Below, piece by piece: positions 30,801-41,910 of a DNA stretch of 64,000 bases. The notes beneath the pieces are model-generated. The model was not told the origin of the DNA, searched no databases, and saw nothing but the letters and a program-made list of their open reading frames with translations. A program made the position numbers and the translations under genes. Within the stretch, counting starts at the first letter, position 1. Every line of letters starts with the position of its first letter. Source of the DNA: Gari tellinella (lineage: Eukaryota > Mollusca > Bivalvia > Cardiida > Psammobiidae); the NCBI GenBank assembly GCA_922989275.2, contig OV277866.1, positions 77,350,328 to 77,414,327 of the forward strand. Reading direction: 5' to 3'.

Positions 30801-33800
30801 CCCCTGCATGTTAATCAAAAATCTGATGATGATGATGATTGTAAAATATTGACATCAATATTTTGATGTGTACAAGGGTTGTTACTTAAATAAACCCATT
30901 ACCCCGTAAATACGTCTTTTGATTTATTCTTTTTATAAGTCATAAATTTCATTTTCATATTCTAGCAGATAACAGCTTAAAGCAGCTTGAAAATAAAGCA
31001 AAATGTGCCTTAAGACACATTCTGCTTTACTTTAAACATTCTTTAAGTGGTAACCTGTTTACAAAAATTAAAAAAAAGAGGCTATGGAGTAATGGGTTAG
31101 GTTGTAGATTTATGTCATAACTTTTCTAAATCATCGATTATGTGATATCTACCAGTATAGTATTGATGCATAACATCTTTGTCCAGAAAAATCAACTTTT
31201 AAAAAACCAAAAAAAAACAACAGTGCTCCAGATCAGAGTGAGTAAACTCATTAATGTCTCGGGGAAACCCTATGCTCAGTGCTGTGACCACTCATTAGAA
31301 CTGTCTCTTTGAGACTATTCATATTGAGTGGCTGCAGCATTGGATTTCATGCAGACATACAAAGGTTAGTATTTATCTCTTTATCCCATAGCCTGTTTCT
31401 AATTTTGAAGACATATGACCTCTTAAAGCTTTACTTTCAACCTGTATTAACCCATTACCTCATAGCCTGTTTCTAGTTTTGAAGATATGTGACCACTTAA
31501 AGCAGGTTGAAAGTAAAGCAGAATGCGCCTTAAGGCGCATTCAGCTTTACTTTCAGCCTGCTTTAAGCTATTATCTGCTAAAATACAGAAAATATTTATG
31601 ATTTTTTTTTGGTGACAGTATAAATTGGAACTATTTTCTTCAGTGGAGGAATAAATTAAAGGCGTTAAAAAGTGTATTTATGGGGTAATGGGTTAAGCTA
31701 TCATCTGCTGGGATTTAAAAAACGTTTCTTAAGTTATGGTACATTTCCATGACTGTATAAGTTGGAACTATTTTCTTTGATGGAAGAATAAATTAAATGT
31801 GCTAAAAGGCGCTTCTATGGGGGTTATGTGGCTTCTATAGGGTTAAAATACCCTCCTTATCTGGAGCACTGAATTAAACCTATCCATGTAGTAAACATCT
31901 TGTTTTTTATCAGCGAGAGGAGGAAGTGAAATCAAAATTCAAAAGCTACGAAGAACTGAAGGCCGACTTCGAGGCAATGAACATGAACATTGAGACAGAT
32001 GGGGAGGTTGTGACAAGACTGGTGGAAACACTGAAGAAGAAGGCCAACCTGGACAGGGATAAACACCTTGTAGTGTTGAAGGACCTTGAGTACTACCTCC
32101 ATCAGGTAACAACAGTGGCTATCTGAAATCATTTACTATTGTTCTGCATTAACCCATAGCATATTTCTCGTTTTGTATGGATTTACCACTTAAAACAGGC
32201 TGAAAGTAAAGCAGAATGTGCCTTAAGACTTTGGTAGGATACATGAAATATTTGTTATTGTACAGGTTCATTTGAACTATTTTCTTCAGTGGAACAATAA
32301 ATTAAATGCACTAAAAATGGCCTATTTCTTTAAAAAAATTAAGGGGGGGGGGGGGGGGGGAGTGTTTGTTGAATGAAAACTGAAATAATCCATGTTAAAC
32401 TCCATTACTCAGCAAGTAACAAGGAACCTGGCTGGTCTCTTAAGATACATGTGTATAGGTAATTTCCTACAGGTGCCTACTGAGGAACTGATTCAGTTGT
32501 TTTGAACATGATTCAATGTCATTTCAGATAGACAATGCCGTTTTCTTCAAGGACATCGGCGGCATACCTCTACTGTTGAAGGACATCAACATGACTAAGG
32601 ATGAGGAGTTACAGATTGAAGCAGCCATGGTGCTGGGTACAGCTTCATCTCTGTAAGCAACTTTCTGTTTGATGTCTAATCCTTTATCTCATTTACCCTT
32701 GGAATTACTCAATTACTCCATAGCCTGTTTGTAGTATTGATGATAAATGACCACTTCAAGTAGGCTGAAAGTTAAACAGAATGTGCCATTAGGCAGATTC
32801 TGCTTTACTTTCAGCCTGCTTTAAGCTACACTCTGCTAGGGTATAGAAAATATTTCTTATGGTACCTGTTTATGATTGTATAAATTGAAACTATTTTCTT
32901 CAGTGGATGAAAAAATTAAATGTGCTAAAAGGTGCTTCTATGGAGGAAAGGGTTAATCTCATTGACCTTTCAAACTTCAAATGGACATTTCAAGTTTCCA
33001 ATTATGTCTAGTCCATTGTTGACCAATTACAGTTTTTTGTTTGTAATACATTGCAATATGACAAACTGGGCATACTCTGATTAGAGGAAGTCTCTAGGAG
33101 TCATCTAATCTGGGTTTGCACTGTTTTATGTTTTCATTCATTTTATTTGTCATACCAAAGATGCAATAATAGACTGATTCAAACTGTTTTATTCAAGAAA
33201 AGCCAGATAAAAGATTATTAATACCTAAAAGACATATTTAGGGTTGAAAGGATTAATGAAACTAAATACAAAGAAATTAACAGGTTCTTGAAAATGTTGT
33301 TGATTTATTAAAATGCTAGTGGCAAATGGTTTGGAGCCTGTTTGGACACCTGATTTACTCTGCGTCGTAACCTTAGGTGTTGTCACAATGTGTGTGTTAA
33401 CCATCACCTTTCTGTACAATGATGCTTTTATCATGACATGGTAGGGTACATGATTGTGAACCTGGTGACCTTGGTTTGGACCAAGAATCAATCCCAGGTC
33501 TTGGCGAGTATGTTTCTTTATAAGAACACCTGGTTACAATTGGTGCCCAACATGGGACTGTGACTGTATTTGCTCCGGCAATATTACCAGCCTTCCTCAT
33601 ACCAATAGAAAAAATTTGCTGGGGGAGTATATTATTACAGTGTGTAGGTTTATCATCACTTGTATGGCCTTGCTTTACAATCACACTTTTATGGTAAGGT
33701 GCATGATTATAAACCTGGCGACCCAGGTTCTATCCTTGGTCTGAGCATGTTTTCTTCTATGACACTGTTGTTTTAGCACAAATGCATTTATTTGGCCTCT

Positions 33801-36800
33801 TCAATTGTTTAGTTTGATATTTTCAGAAACCCTAAGGTACAGATTGAGGTGTTAGAGGCTGGCGGTTTGCAAGTCCTGCTTCCCATTCTGTCTACATCAG
33901 CTTCGGTGGAGGTACAGCGCAAGATGATGTTTGCCGTTTCTGCAGCCTGTAGACATTTCCCGTTTGCCCAGAAACGTTTCTTAGAACTGGGAGGGATGAG
34001 TGCTCTAGGAAAACTAGTCAAAGACGGAAGTTCAGACAAGCTCAAGATCAAAACCCTCTCATTCCTTACTGATCTTCTGACAGAAAAGGTAAGCTTTTAG
34101 CTTTCTGATAAATGTTGATATCAGAGCTTCATATGAGGAAACTTGAAACTGCTTTTTTTGGTAAAAACTCCTATTATTACGCATAGTATATTCAATATAA
34201 ATAAATACTAATCAAACCTGAACAATGTATACAACCAATGTGCAGATATTTCAAGAATTGACTTGACTTGATCCGGAGTTTATTTTTCAACTGCTGCAGG
34301 TGTCCCAGGAACTGGGATAGGTAGCAGGTGGCTAGAGTGTTAGAGTGTCTAACACTTTATCTCCTTGCTTTCATGTTCTGTGGATTGAAAACACTTTCTT
34401 TACCCTTTTGTGCCCCCGATCCAATATATGGGACATAGGCAAACAGTGAAGAATCTTATCAAACGCCGCATTATGTGGCGTCTGATCAGAGTCGACACTG
34501 TTTACTGATAGGAATTTCAGTATAAAACAAAATGAAAATTTTGACCAGGCATCCCTTTGATAAAAAATATATAAACATGGAAGAATCTACAGGGCGTAAA
34601 TGGGTTAACCACACAACTACTCAAAAGTATGAGTGAACATTTCTGAAGAAAATGTGTTTCCAGACTTTTCTTAACCCTTTCCCCAATAGAAGCGCCTTAT
34701 AGGGGATATGATTTATTCATCCGCTGAAGAAAACAGTTCCAATTTAATCAGTAATGAATATGTATTATGGGGAATATTTTCTATATTATAGCACATGATA
34801 GCTTAAAGCAGGCTGATAATAAAGCAGAATGCACCCTAAGGCTTTACTTTCAACCTGCTTTAAGTAGTCACCTATCTTAAGTACTAGTATTAGAAATAGG
34901 CTATCAGGTAAAGGGTTAAAAAACGACTACTGATTCAGAACTTTTCACATGTGATGGTAGATTGAAGGAAGAGTAAGTGAAAGCTTTCCACTGAAATTGC
35001 GATTATATAAGCATACAAAGGTACTGTATGTCTATAAACAGAAATATGTAATGATGCTTAAAGGCAGGGTTGGTAAACCTTTCCCCATAGTTTGTTTTCA
35101 GGATTGTAGACAACTGGCTGCTTAAAGCAGGCTGAATATAAAGCTTAAAGCTATCATCTACATGGATATATAAAATTGATTGTTTATTACATATTTATGA
35201 CTGTATAAAGTCAAACTATTTTCTTCAATGGAGGGATAAATTAAAGGTGTATCTAATGGAGAGGATAAATATGTTCTATTGTTTTTGCAGCAGGAGGCTG
35301 TGGCTAGGACCAATCGAGAGACACCAGCAGAGGTTGAGAAACTAAACCAGTATGAGGCGTAAGTACAGCCTCATCAGTGTCCAGATTGAAGGCAAATTAA
35401 CCCATTACCCCATAGTCTGTTTCAAGTTTTGAAGACAGTCGACTACTGAAAGCAGGTTGAAAGTAAAGCAGAATGTGCCTTTAGGCACATTCTGCTTTTC
35501 TTTCAGCCTGCTTTAAGCTACCAAGTGCTGGGATATAGAAAACATTTCATATGATACATATTTATGACTGTATTAAGTGGATTTTTAATTACATTGGAAA
35601 AAATAAATTAAAGATGTAAAGAGGAGTATTTTAAAAAAAACACACTATTTATGGAGTAATGGGTTACATAGAATTTTCAACAATTTGCTCCATTGTGACT
35701 GTCAATGCCTATGTTGGGTTCAATTATAAGAATTGTCTCTTTTAAGTATTTCAAATGAGTTGTCACAATATGGGGTTTTGACGAGACAAGGTTTTCAAGT
35801 AGTTGCTAAACTTACCCTATCCGAAGCAATGATCTTTATACAGTAAACTCCACTTGTAAAGATATCGCATGTCACGATATATCACTTGTAACGATACAGA
35901 TCCCATTGTCCCTGCCAGCCTTCTATATAATTTAATGTAGCTAACTCTGTTAATAACGATATCGCTTGTAAAGTAAAAGATAATCTGGATGTAACAATGT
36001 TACTTTTCGGTACCCTTGTCTCCAGTATGATCGCATGTAACAATATTTTCACCTGTACAGAGGTGCGAAGACATAAAATTCATCACTACACGATCAGTCT
36101 TTGTTTTCATTCACTCGCCCACACGATATTTCATCCTTATATGTAACAGACCTGTAATATGTCTGTGTACGGTCGAAAACACAAAGTGTTGGATTTATAA
36201 TCCAAATACCAAATCATTCAACAGGTCAATAAAGGACTTAATAATTTATAAGTATGCATTGTCAAACAACTTGATATTTCATACCTTGATTTAACCATGT
36301 TCATTTCTGGTTTACTTTCCTGATCCAGTATGTATGAACAATTAGAAGGCCAATACGTCAATCATTTGTAAATAGTGCAATACCTGCACAATAAGTTTAT
36401 TTGTGCCTGTTGAAACAGAGAAAGAGATAACAACCATGATAGTTTATAACAGGTCAGAATAGTCTTTATTTTGTCAGTCTTAAAATGCACCAAACTTAGT
36501 GTAGTAACCATTGTTTCGAATAGCACAAAGTTTAGATACTGTCGTCAAGATTGTAACGATATTGGGATGTAACAATGTTTAATCCACGGTCCCCAGAATA
36601 TCGTTATAAGCAGAGTTTACTGTATACCATAATATAGCATTAAATGCAAGATACAGATACAATTTTTAGCCGAGTGGTTATGTCATTACAAATAAAGCTT
36701 TGAAACATAAGCTATGTGTAGCTTTTGCCCAATATTTCAGCTTTGTTTGAAATGAAAAATGTTACAGATTTTAAACTTGGGATGTAGTTTGGTTGTGTTT

Positions 36801-37365
36801 ATAAGGCACATATGTTGCCTCTATTTGCATGGACAATAAAAAAACACCTCAATCACCCAATATAGTTCTGACATTGAAAAATTGAAGCCATAGCAAAGTT
36901 CTGACAATATGCACATTTGTGGTATATGTGTAAACATCCTGTAGAATTATAAGGTTGTAGCTTATACATTTGTCTTGCACAACGCTGTCACTCGTCTATA
37001 ATTCATCTTCCCCTGGATGGCCTCTTTTGCTGTTTTATAGATTTAAGAATAAGTGTTCTGGTTTGTGTTGCAGGGTACCACTGCAGGATACTATGGTGGA
37101 ACATGGCTGGTGTGAGCTGGTACCCAGCCTGCTACATGTGTCGGATCACGACAGCCGGGAAAAAGTCCTCAAAGCCATGCACTTACTGGGACCGGCCTGC
37201 AAGGGTCAGTTCTCTAGGGCTAAAAGTGTTCTGCACAGTTTAAAGACAGAGTATACATATCTAGCAAAGTCAGAGGCGGAGGATAATGACATTGATGGTT
37301 ATTTTACAGACCTGTTATCAGTAGTGAGTGAAGTTCTAGGTAATATCAAGAAGGACGAATTGTAA
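27868..37365 (+). CDS. SIL1: SIL1, ER nucleotide-exchange factor for BiP (9 coding exons)
   Basis: SIL1 releases ADP from the ER Hsp70 BiP (HSPA5), letting it let go of folded clients. Exons: 27868-28006, 29004-29114, 29644-29763, 30599-30687, 31914-32105, 32528-32652, 33827-34088, 35291-35358 and 37074-37365. All borders are AG/GT and the phases join exactly to 465 codons plus TAA; human SIL1 has 461. Residues 1-31 form a signal peptide (hydrophobic MNVMSVTLFLLCCLYSL). SYDPFIPTQEWQTIQ and GQAIPPGLHVRM match the conserved N-terminal region. The rest is helical armadillo-type repeats, including VLEAGGLQVLLPIL, CRHFPFAQKRFLELGGMSAL and EHGWCELVPSLLHVSDHDSR. An N-glycosylation sequon NMT lies at residue 238. 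The protein ends KKDEL, a classical ER-retrieval signal. An upstream in-frame ATG at 27814 lies before the probable acceptor at 27855 and is unlikely to be used. MITEs sit in most introns. Confidence 0.97.
28014..28219. mobile_element. MITE family B variant next to the SIL1 exon 1 donor
   Basis: It starts at the TTAA seven bases after the exon border (ATG|GTAAGCTTTAACCC) and ends GAGGGTTAA. The perfect stem is at about 28062-28122 (AACAGTGTAGACCCATTCAG). Its right TTAA is shared with the next element. Confidence 0.85.
28216..28476. mobile_element. MITE family A, abutting the family B copy
   Basis: TTAACCCATTACTCCATAG to GGGGTCATGGGTTAA, with a decayed stem (ACATTTAAAGCAAGTTGAACC / TTAACCTGCTTTAAATTACT). 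The shared TTAA at 28216-28219 joins it to the previous MITE. Confidence 0.85.
28623..28872. mobile_element. MITE family A, full length (SIL1 intron 1)
   Basis: TTAACCCATTACCCCATAG to GGGGTAATGGGTTA, with a near-perfect stem at about 28673-28742 and a GTGCCTAAGGCAC turn. Family D remnants (CACACCATAGGGTTCAGTGC, CCCCTTAATTGGAGCTCTGG) follow to 28963, about 40 bp before exon 2. Confidence 0.9.
29957..30162. mobile_element. MITE family E (pogo/Tigger-like ends)
   Basis: CAGTAAAACCTCGCTATTAC and its complement at the other end are flanked by TA on both sides, as in the Tc1/mariner (pogo) group. The central perfect palindrome spans 30014-30107 (GGTGACCGCTTAAAGCAAGG...). It lies in SIL1 intron 3. 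Confidence 0.9.
30888..31099. mobile_element. MITE family A (SIL1 intron 4)
   Basis: TAAACCCATTACCCCGTAAAT to GGAGTAATGGGTTAG, with stem at about 30975-31047. The terminal TTAA is mutated at both ends. Confidence 0.85.
31223..31372. mobile_element. Family D MITE fragment
   Basis: GTGCTCCAGATCAGAGTGAGT and the palindrome ACCACTCATTAGAACTGTCTC / GAGACTATTCATATTGAGTGG are recognisable; the right end is missing. Confidence 0.6.
31374..31860. mobile_element. Three chained family A MITEs in SIL1 intron 4
   Basis: A short left part (31379-31446, CCCATAGCCTGTTTCTAATTT) meets a full copy at 31447-31696 (TTAACCCATTACCTCATAG to GGGGTAATGGGTTAA, stem at about 31498-31568). A right-half fragment follows (TTAAGCTATCATCTGCTGGG ... 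GGTGCTATAGGGTTAAAA-like end, to about 31848). The chain ends about 55 bp before exon 5. Confidence 0.8.
32148..32330. mobile_element. Family A MITE, degraded (SIL1 intron 5)
   Basis: TTAACCCATAGCATATTTCTC, one stem arm (ACTTAAAACAGGCTGAAAG) and spacer CTTCAGTGGAACAATAAATTA. A 19-base poly-G run (32342-32360) follows. Confidence 0.7.
32342..32361. repeat. Poly-G tract
   Basis: About 18-19 consecutive G bases in SIL1 intron 5; such a tract could form a G-quadruplex in the transcript. Confidence 0.9.
32700..32956. mobile_element. MITE family A (SIL1 intron 6)
   Basis: TCAATTACTCCATAGCCTG to GGAGGAAAGGGTTAA, with a partly paired stem (ACTTCAAGTAGGCTGAAAG / TTTCAGCCTGCTTTAAG). A decayed inverted family B copy starts at its right TTAA and runs to about 33127 (TTAATCTCATTGACC ... 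GGAAGTCTCTAGGAG). Confidence 0.8.
33420..33775. repeat. Two decayed copies of a tRNA-like repeat in SIL1 intron 6
   Basis: GGTAGGGTACATGATTGTGA..CCTGG at 33440 and GGTAAGGTGCATGATTATAA..CCTGG at 33692 are each followed by a B-box-like segment (AAGAATCAATCCCAGG; CAGGTTCTATCCTTGG) and GAGTATGTTTCTTTATAAG or GAGCATGTTTTCTTCTATG. They are probably old SINE heads in direct order. Confidence 0.5.
34400..34608. mobile_element. MITE family L, copy 1 (SIL1 intron 7)
   Basis: It ends AAATGGGTTAA and carries CCGATCCAATATATGGGACAT and an inner palindrome (34443-34503, AACAGTGAAGAATCTTATC ... GATCAGAGTCGACACTGTT). It matches the copy at 49497-49711 over its full length. Confidence 0.8.
34671..34919. mobile_element. 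MITE family A, inverted (SIL1 intron 7)
   Basis: TTAACCCTTTCCCCAATAG to CTATCAGGTAAAGGGTTAA, with stem shortened on one side (CACCCTAAGGCTTTACTTTC). A second, left-half copy (CCCCATAGTTTGTTTTCAGG) lies at 35080-35262. Confidence 0.85.
35397..35665. mobile_element. MITE family A (SIL1 intron 8)
   Basis: TTAACCCATTACCCCATAG to GGAGTAATGGGTTA, with near-perfect stem at about 35450-35518. Its left TTAA lies 39 bp after the exon 8 donor. Confidence 0.9.
35841..36622. mobile_element. 782-bp Tc1/mariner-type element (SIL1 intron 8)
   Basis: Left CAGTAAACTCCACTTGTAA and right (other strand) CAGTAAACTCTGCTTATAA are inverted ends flanked by TA. GATATCG/AACGATAT motifs recur in the subterminal region (ATATCACTTGTAACGATAC). 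No transposase frame is present. Confidence 0.85.
36623..37073. other. SIL1 intron 8, 3' part
   Basis: No repeat or gene recognised up to the exon 9 acceptor (TTTGTGTTGCAG). Confidence 0.5.
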
Positions 37366-37393
37366 TGGATAGGAACTTTAGGAACACATTCTA

Positions 37394-37620
37394 TTAACTC
37401 ATTGAACTCTAGCAATACATAAACTAATCCTTCACAAACATTGTACCTGTGAAAAATACACAGGTTCTAAGCAAACAGTGTAGGCCCAGATCAGAGGGCT
37501 CCTATAGGAGCCCTCTGATCAGGGTCTGCACTGTTTGTCAGTTTACAATAAATTGCAAATACACATAGTCAAAAATGGATTAGACTTAATTGATAACTTG
37601 AATTGTCCATTTAAAGTTGT
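37394..37620. mobile_element. MITE family B starting 29 bp after the SIL1 stop codon
   Basis: TTAACTCATTGAACTCTAGC, stem at about 37473-37537 (AACAGTGTAGGCCCAGATCAG...). A polyadenylation hexamer AATAAA at 37547-37552 lies inside the element, so the 3' UTR and possibly the poly(A) signal of SIL1 come from transposon DNA. Confidence 0.8.
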
Positions 37621-38473
37621 CAGCGAAGGTGAATGGTTTTGTTAAGCAAACAAATAGTGAGAGAAGTATGAAGAATTTTATGAATTGTTGGTTGCTAAAT
37701 ACAGATAATTTACAAGTGGCAGTTCTTGCAAAATACATCTATAAGACAGATGACTGCTTAATGAGGAACAAAAGCATAGATTTCTGCTTAACTTTTGTTC
37801 ATCAATAAGCTGTCGCTTGTATTAAATATGTCTATTTCTTTGACAGGTAAGTGGTTGCTTAACCCTTTGAACCCTAATCCCGCATATAGGCGTCCTTATC
37901 AAACAGTTTACAATAAATTGCAAATACACATAGTCAAAAATGGATTAGACTTAATTGATAACTGGAATTGTCCCTTTAAAGTTGTCAGCGAAGGTAAATG
38001 GTTTTGTTAAGCAAACAAATAGTGAGAGAAGTATGAAGAATTTTATGAATTGTTGGTTGCTAAATACAGATACTTTACAAGTGGCAGTTCTTGCAAAATA
38101 CATCTATAAGACAGATGACTGCTTAATGAGGAACAAAAGCATAGATTTCTGCTTAACTTTTGTTCATCAATAAGCTGTCGCTTGTATTAACCCTTTACCT
38201 GATAACCTCTTTCTAGTACTTAAGATAGGTGAATACTTAAAGCAGGTTGAAAGTAAAGCAGAATGCGCCTTGGGGCGCATTCTGCTTTACTTTCAGCCTG
38301 CTTTAAGTTACTATCTGCTAGGATATAGAAAATATTGCTTATGGTACATATTCATGACAATATAAAATGGAACTATTTTCTTTGGCGGATGAATAAAATG
38401 AATGCGCTAAAAGTCGCTTCTATAAGGGAAAGGGTTAAATATGTCTATTTCTTTGACAGGTTAGTGGTTGCTT
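37541..38473. repeat. 365-bp tandem duplication, second copy interrupted by a MITE
   Basis: 37541-37860 and 37906-38473 are the same sequence (GTTTACAATAAATTGCAAAT ... TTTCTTTGACAGG) with only a few differences. The second copy carries a 248-bp family A MITE at 38187-38438. The junction between the copies is a family B remnant at 37858-37985 that has lost its palindrome (TTAACCCTTTGAACCCTAAT...TATCAAACAGTTTAC). Confidence 0.95.
38187..38438. mobile_element. MITE family A with a known empty site
   Basis: TTAACCCTTTACCTGATAACC to GGGAAAGGGTTAA, with perfect stem at about 38238-38307. In the uninterrupted duplicate the site is GTATTAAATATG (TTAA at 37822-37825). Here it reads GTA-TTAA-element-TTAA-ATATG. 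This directly shows precise TTAA target duplication on insertion. Confidence 0.95.
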
Positions 38474-38819
38474 AAAACAAGTTGAACTGTAAAGAAAAAA
38501 GTCCCTAAAGGAGTTTTCTGCTTTACTTTCTGGATCTGCATTTAGGAGCCTACTGTTGTAATTATTGCCAAAGAATCTTTGACAAAAGATTGGTTCTAAT
38601 GTTTGTCCGAAGCTTTAAGAACAAATTATTGTTAAATCTTTATTGTATGATTTTCAACACAGAAATGTTGGTTGTTTTATGTAAAGCAATGTAATGCAGA
38701 AAGTTTCTTGTAGAGATATCTATAGATAGTGATCTGTCTAAAGGAGTCATGCTGCATTACTTTTATTCTGTTTAAAGCTGCCAATTTGTCATGTTTTAGT
38801 TACGTTTTCTTGTCTCGCA

Positions 38820-38978
38820 TGAACCCCATTACTCCATAGATACGCGTTTTGATGCATTTAATTTATTCATTCACTGAATAAAATAATCCAATTTATACAG
38901 CTGTGAAAGTGTATCATTAAAAAAAATTCTTTATTCTAGCAGATAGTAGCTTAAAGCAGGCTGAAGGAGTAAAGGGTT
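38820..38978. mobile_element. Family A MITE, truncated by a family C element
   Basis: CCCCATTACTCCATAGATACG to GGAGTAAAGGGTTA, with only one stem arm (CTTAAAGCAGGCTGAAGG). The family C element begins at the TA of its right end. Confidence 0.75.
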
Positions 38979-38979
38979 A

Positions 38980-39215
38980 CAGTGGAGAATCTGTTATTCT
39001 TTCCCGTTTAAACGCAAACGCAAAGCGCTGAAACGTAGAAAAGAACAAGTTTTGGTTAATTCTGATAATTCTTGTTTATCTTGGTGGCAAACAGTTTGGA
39101 GCCTGATCAGACGCCGGGTTACCCGGCGTCTGATCTGGCTCCAAACTGTTTGCACTGCAAATAATAGTTTTAGCGTAAACGCATTTATTGGGAAAGAATA
39201 ACAGATTCTCCACTG
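38980..39215. mobile_element. MITE family C, full length
   Basis: CAGTGGAGAATCTGTTATTC and AATAACAGATTCTCCACTG are perfect inverted ends flanked by TA. The stem at about 39090-39152 (AACAGTTTGGAGCCTGATCAG...GGGTTACCC turn) is near perfect. Inner arms CGTTTAAACGCAAACGC / AGCGTAAACGCATTTATT are partly paired. Close relatives are at 54238 and 55714. Confidence 0.9.
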
Positions 39216-39995
39216 TAAGTAACCACATACATTAGATGGTTTATGGTCTCAACGTCCCAATACCTCAACGTACCAGACGGAACGTCCCAATTATATGGAT
39301 GGAACGTCCCACTTTATAAAAATTATAGAAAATCAGTTTTATTTATACTATTTTTGTATAATTTATTGTTTTTGAGATTATTCACGATATATAATCTGAT
39401 TGATTTAGGATATCTGTTATTACAAAAATGAACACCCGATCGTAGAAAAAATTGCAAATAGTACACTCCGACGGCCGTGACGGCAGCTAAAGCTAATCTC
39501 CTGATAACCTTTTCAAACAGTTTCATCCAGATTAGAGACCAACTCAATTCTCATCATATATTCCAAACTGTTTGTAAATTGGATATTAATAAAGTCACAT
39601 ATAGAGGATATATTGATTTAAGCAGGCGTCATATTTAGCAGAATTCAATTTCTTTGTTTTCATCGACGGGCGACTCGAAATGCAGAGAACACCACAGGAA
39701 AAGGGTTTTATGTTGTAATATAGCGTATCTAAAGGTATCTGTGCACCAGTTTATAAGTCATATATGAATTCCCGCTCAAAAAGATACTTTTATTGTCCAA
39801 AAATCGGCGACGATATGAAAAATGCCGATCCTACCTAACCTTCGTAAACACCAACTAAAATAAATTTGATGTACTAATATCGTATTTAAAGGCATATACA
39901 TATTGTTTAAATAACTGTGTCGACACCCCTGTTAAAAAAGGTGGCTTTTCTTGGTTTACCGTGAATCGCCGATAATTTGAAAATACCCACCTTCC

Positions 39996-40226
39996 TTAAC
40001 CTATTCATCCCTGAATGGACAATTCCAGTTTCCAGCTAAGTTTTGTCCATTAATGACTATTTAGGATTGAATAAGACAATATATTGCAAACTGACATACG
40101 AGCAGACATTGGGCAGAGGAGCCCTCTGATCAGGTTCCTCACTGTATTCGTATGACATGTGTACTCTTCATAGGTACATTATTTGTTAATGACGAGTATA
40201 CTCGTCGTTAGGGCTGAATGTATAAA
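39996..40226. mobile_element. Family B MITE, degraded and inverted, inside the 4-kb element
   Basis: CCTTAACCTATTCATCCCTG, GGACAATTCCAGTTTCCAGC, AGAGGAGCCCTCTGATCAGG and ACGAGTATACTCGTCGTTAG are the recognisable parts. One stem arm is lost. Confidence 0.7.
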
Positions 40227-40956
40227 CCTACGAAAAACGCCCCGAGTTCCCCATTTAAAATAGGGGTTATGCATTAATTCTATTTTTGGACTTTTTTCGA
40301 CACTCCGATACCGAATACAATATTTAAAATAGGTTTAAGATATAGTCTTGAAACTTATTATATCAATTAAAATTTATAGTATGAACTATGGTCGAACATT
40401 GACGACCATATAAAAGTGCCGAGTATCCCGGACATACGAAAATAAAAGCCGAAATCATCATTTAATATGTACATAATATAAGCTCGTTCCCTTGTGAATA
40501 TTCTTTCCAGACTCCACCCACTGACTAATTAACTAAATTTCCACTCTGTTATATTAATTAACAATCGTTTTTGCTAAACAGTTGTGACAACTCTGATCTA
40601 TGATAACTCTATAGACAGGTATAGTAGGCCCTGACCTATGTCTGCTCTGTTTGCAGAGGCGTTAAAAGGCTCATTTGGGAAAGGGGTAAAATACCTACAA
40701 ATTGGTGTTAAAACAAAAATCCCATTCAAAATGATTCTTTTACTGGATTAAATGCGGCTACACTTAAAACTGAATTCTCAATCTGCCGTTAAAATTCGAA
40801 AAATCTCATTTATGAAATTTAACTTGGTACTTTTATATTGACACCGATTTTAACAGTCCACAAAGGCATCTTTTTGAAACTTGACTGAAATTAGTCGCAG
40901 GTTCGAAAACACATGTAATTTCAAAGAAATCGTAATATCAGTAAAACTTACACATA

Positions 40957-41185
40957 CAGTGAAGAAGACGTTATTCTTTCACGTTTAAACGCAAACGAAA
41001 TGCAATTGCAATAAAATGTAGGAAATGACAACTAGTGGTCAATTCTGAATATTTATTTTAATTTGAGTGGCAAACATTAAGGAGCCTGATCAGACGCCGG
41101 GTTACTCTCCAAAATGTTTGCAATTTCAATAATAAGTTTTAGCAAAAATGCGTTTATTTGGAAAGAATAATATGTTCTCCACTAT
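40957..41185. mobile_element. Family C MITE with half a palindrome
   Basis: CAGTGAAGAAGACGTTATTC to ATGTTCTCCACTA; TA flanks. The second stem arm is missing (GCCGGGTTACTCTCCAAAATG), so the hairpin is lost. Confidence 0.75.
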
Positions 41186-41799
41186 AATTACCTAACAAAT
41201 CAATAGTCCAGTCAATATTATCTGTAACAAAACTGATTCGACTCATGCACACAAACACGTAAGGGACGGGTGATTGACAGGACCAGGTCTTTTGAAGTTA
41301 TAACGACACAGCTTCTTACAGGTTAACCGCTTTCTGATGACATGTACTGTTTCATCTGTTTCTGCAGACTTTATTTTCGGCAGTCGGCTCCACTTCAAAG
41401 TCTTTGATGTTGCCGCGCAGAGGGCGATTTTTTTTGTTTTTAAAAATGGACCACCTGATGAGAAGAATCACCAGTCAAATTATCAGAACACACTGTTTAA
41501 ATGTTATTTAAAAAAATTGTAATAGTTATGCACCCATGCAAACCTGGCCTATTAAACTACCGCTGTACCCAGACCATTTAGCCTTATCTATTTTGTTAAG
41601 TAAACAGTGTACACTGCTCAGATGAATCCTTCACGAGTTCTTTGATCAGAATCTGCACTATTTGATGCCCCCGGTATCTATAAATGCGAATGCGTATAGC
41701 GTTGTCAAGTCCGTGTGACCGTCCGTTAAGTAGACTTTACCGTTTCCTCCAGCATCAATACCACTTACTCAAATCCCTAGATACTTATACAGTTGTTCA

Positions 41800-41910
41800 G
41801 GGCTCCAGATAAGGGGGGTTTTCAAAAACTAAAATCTTTATTTCTCAATTAAACCCTATCGTGTCACTACTCATTAGAATAGTCTCCATAGGATTTGGTG
41901 GTAAAATGAG
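41800..41910. mobile_element. Family D MITE, left part
   Basis: CAGGGCTCCAGATAAGGGGG, CACTACTCATTAGAATAGTCTC, then CATAGGATTTGGTGG; the second stem arm is deleted. Confidence 0.75.
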
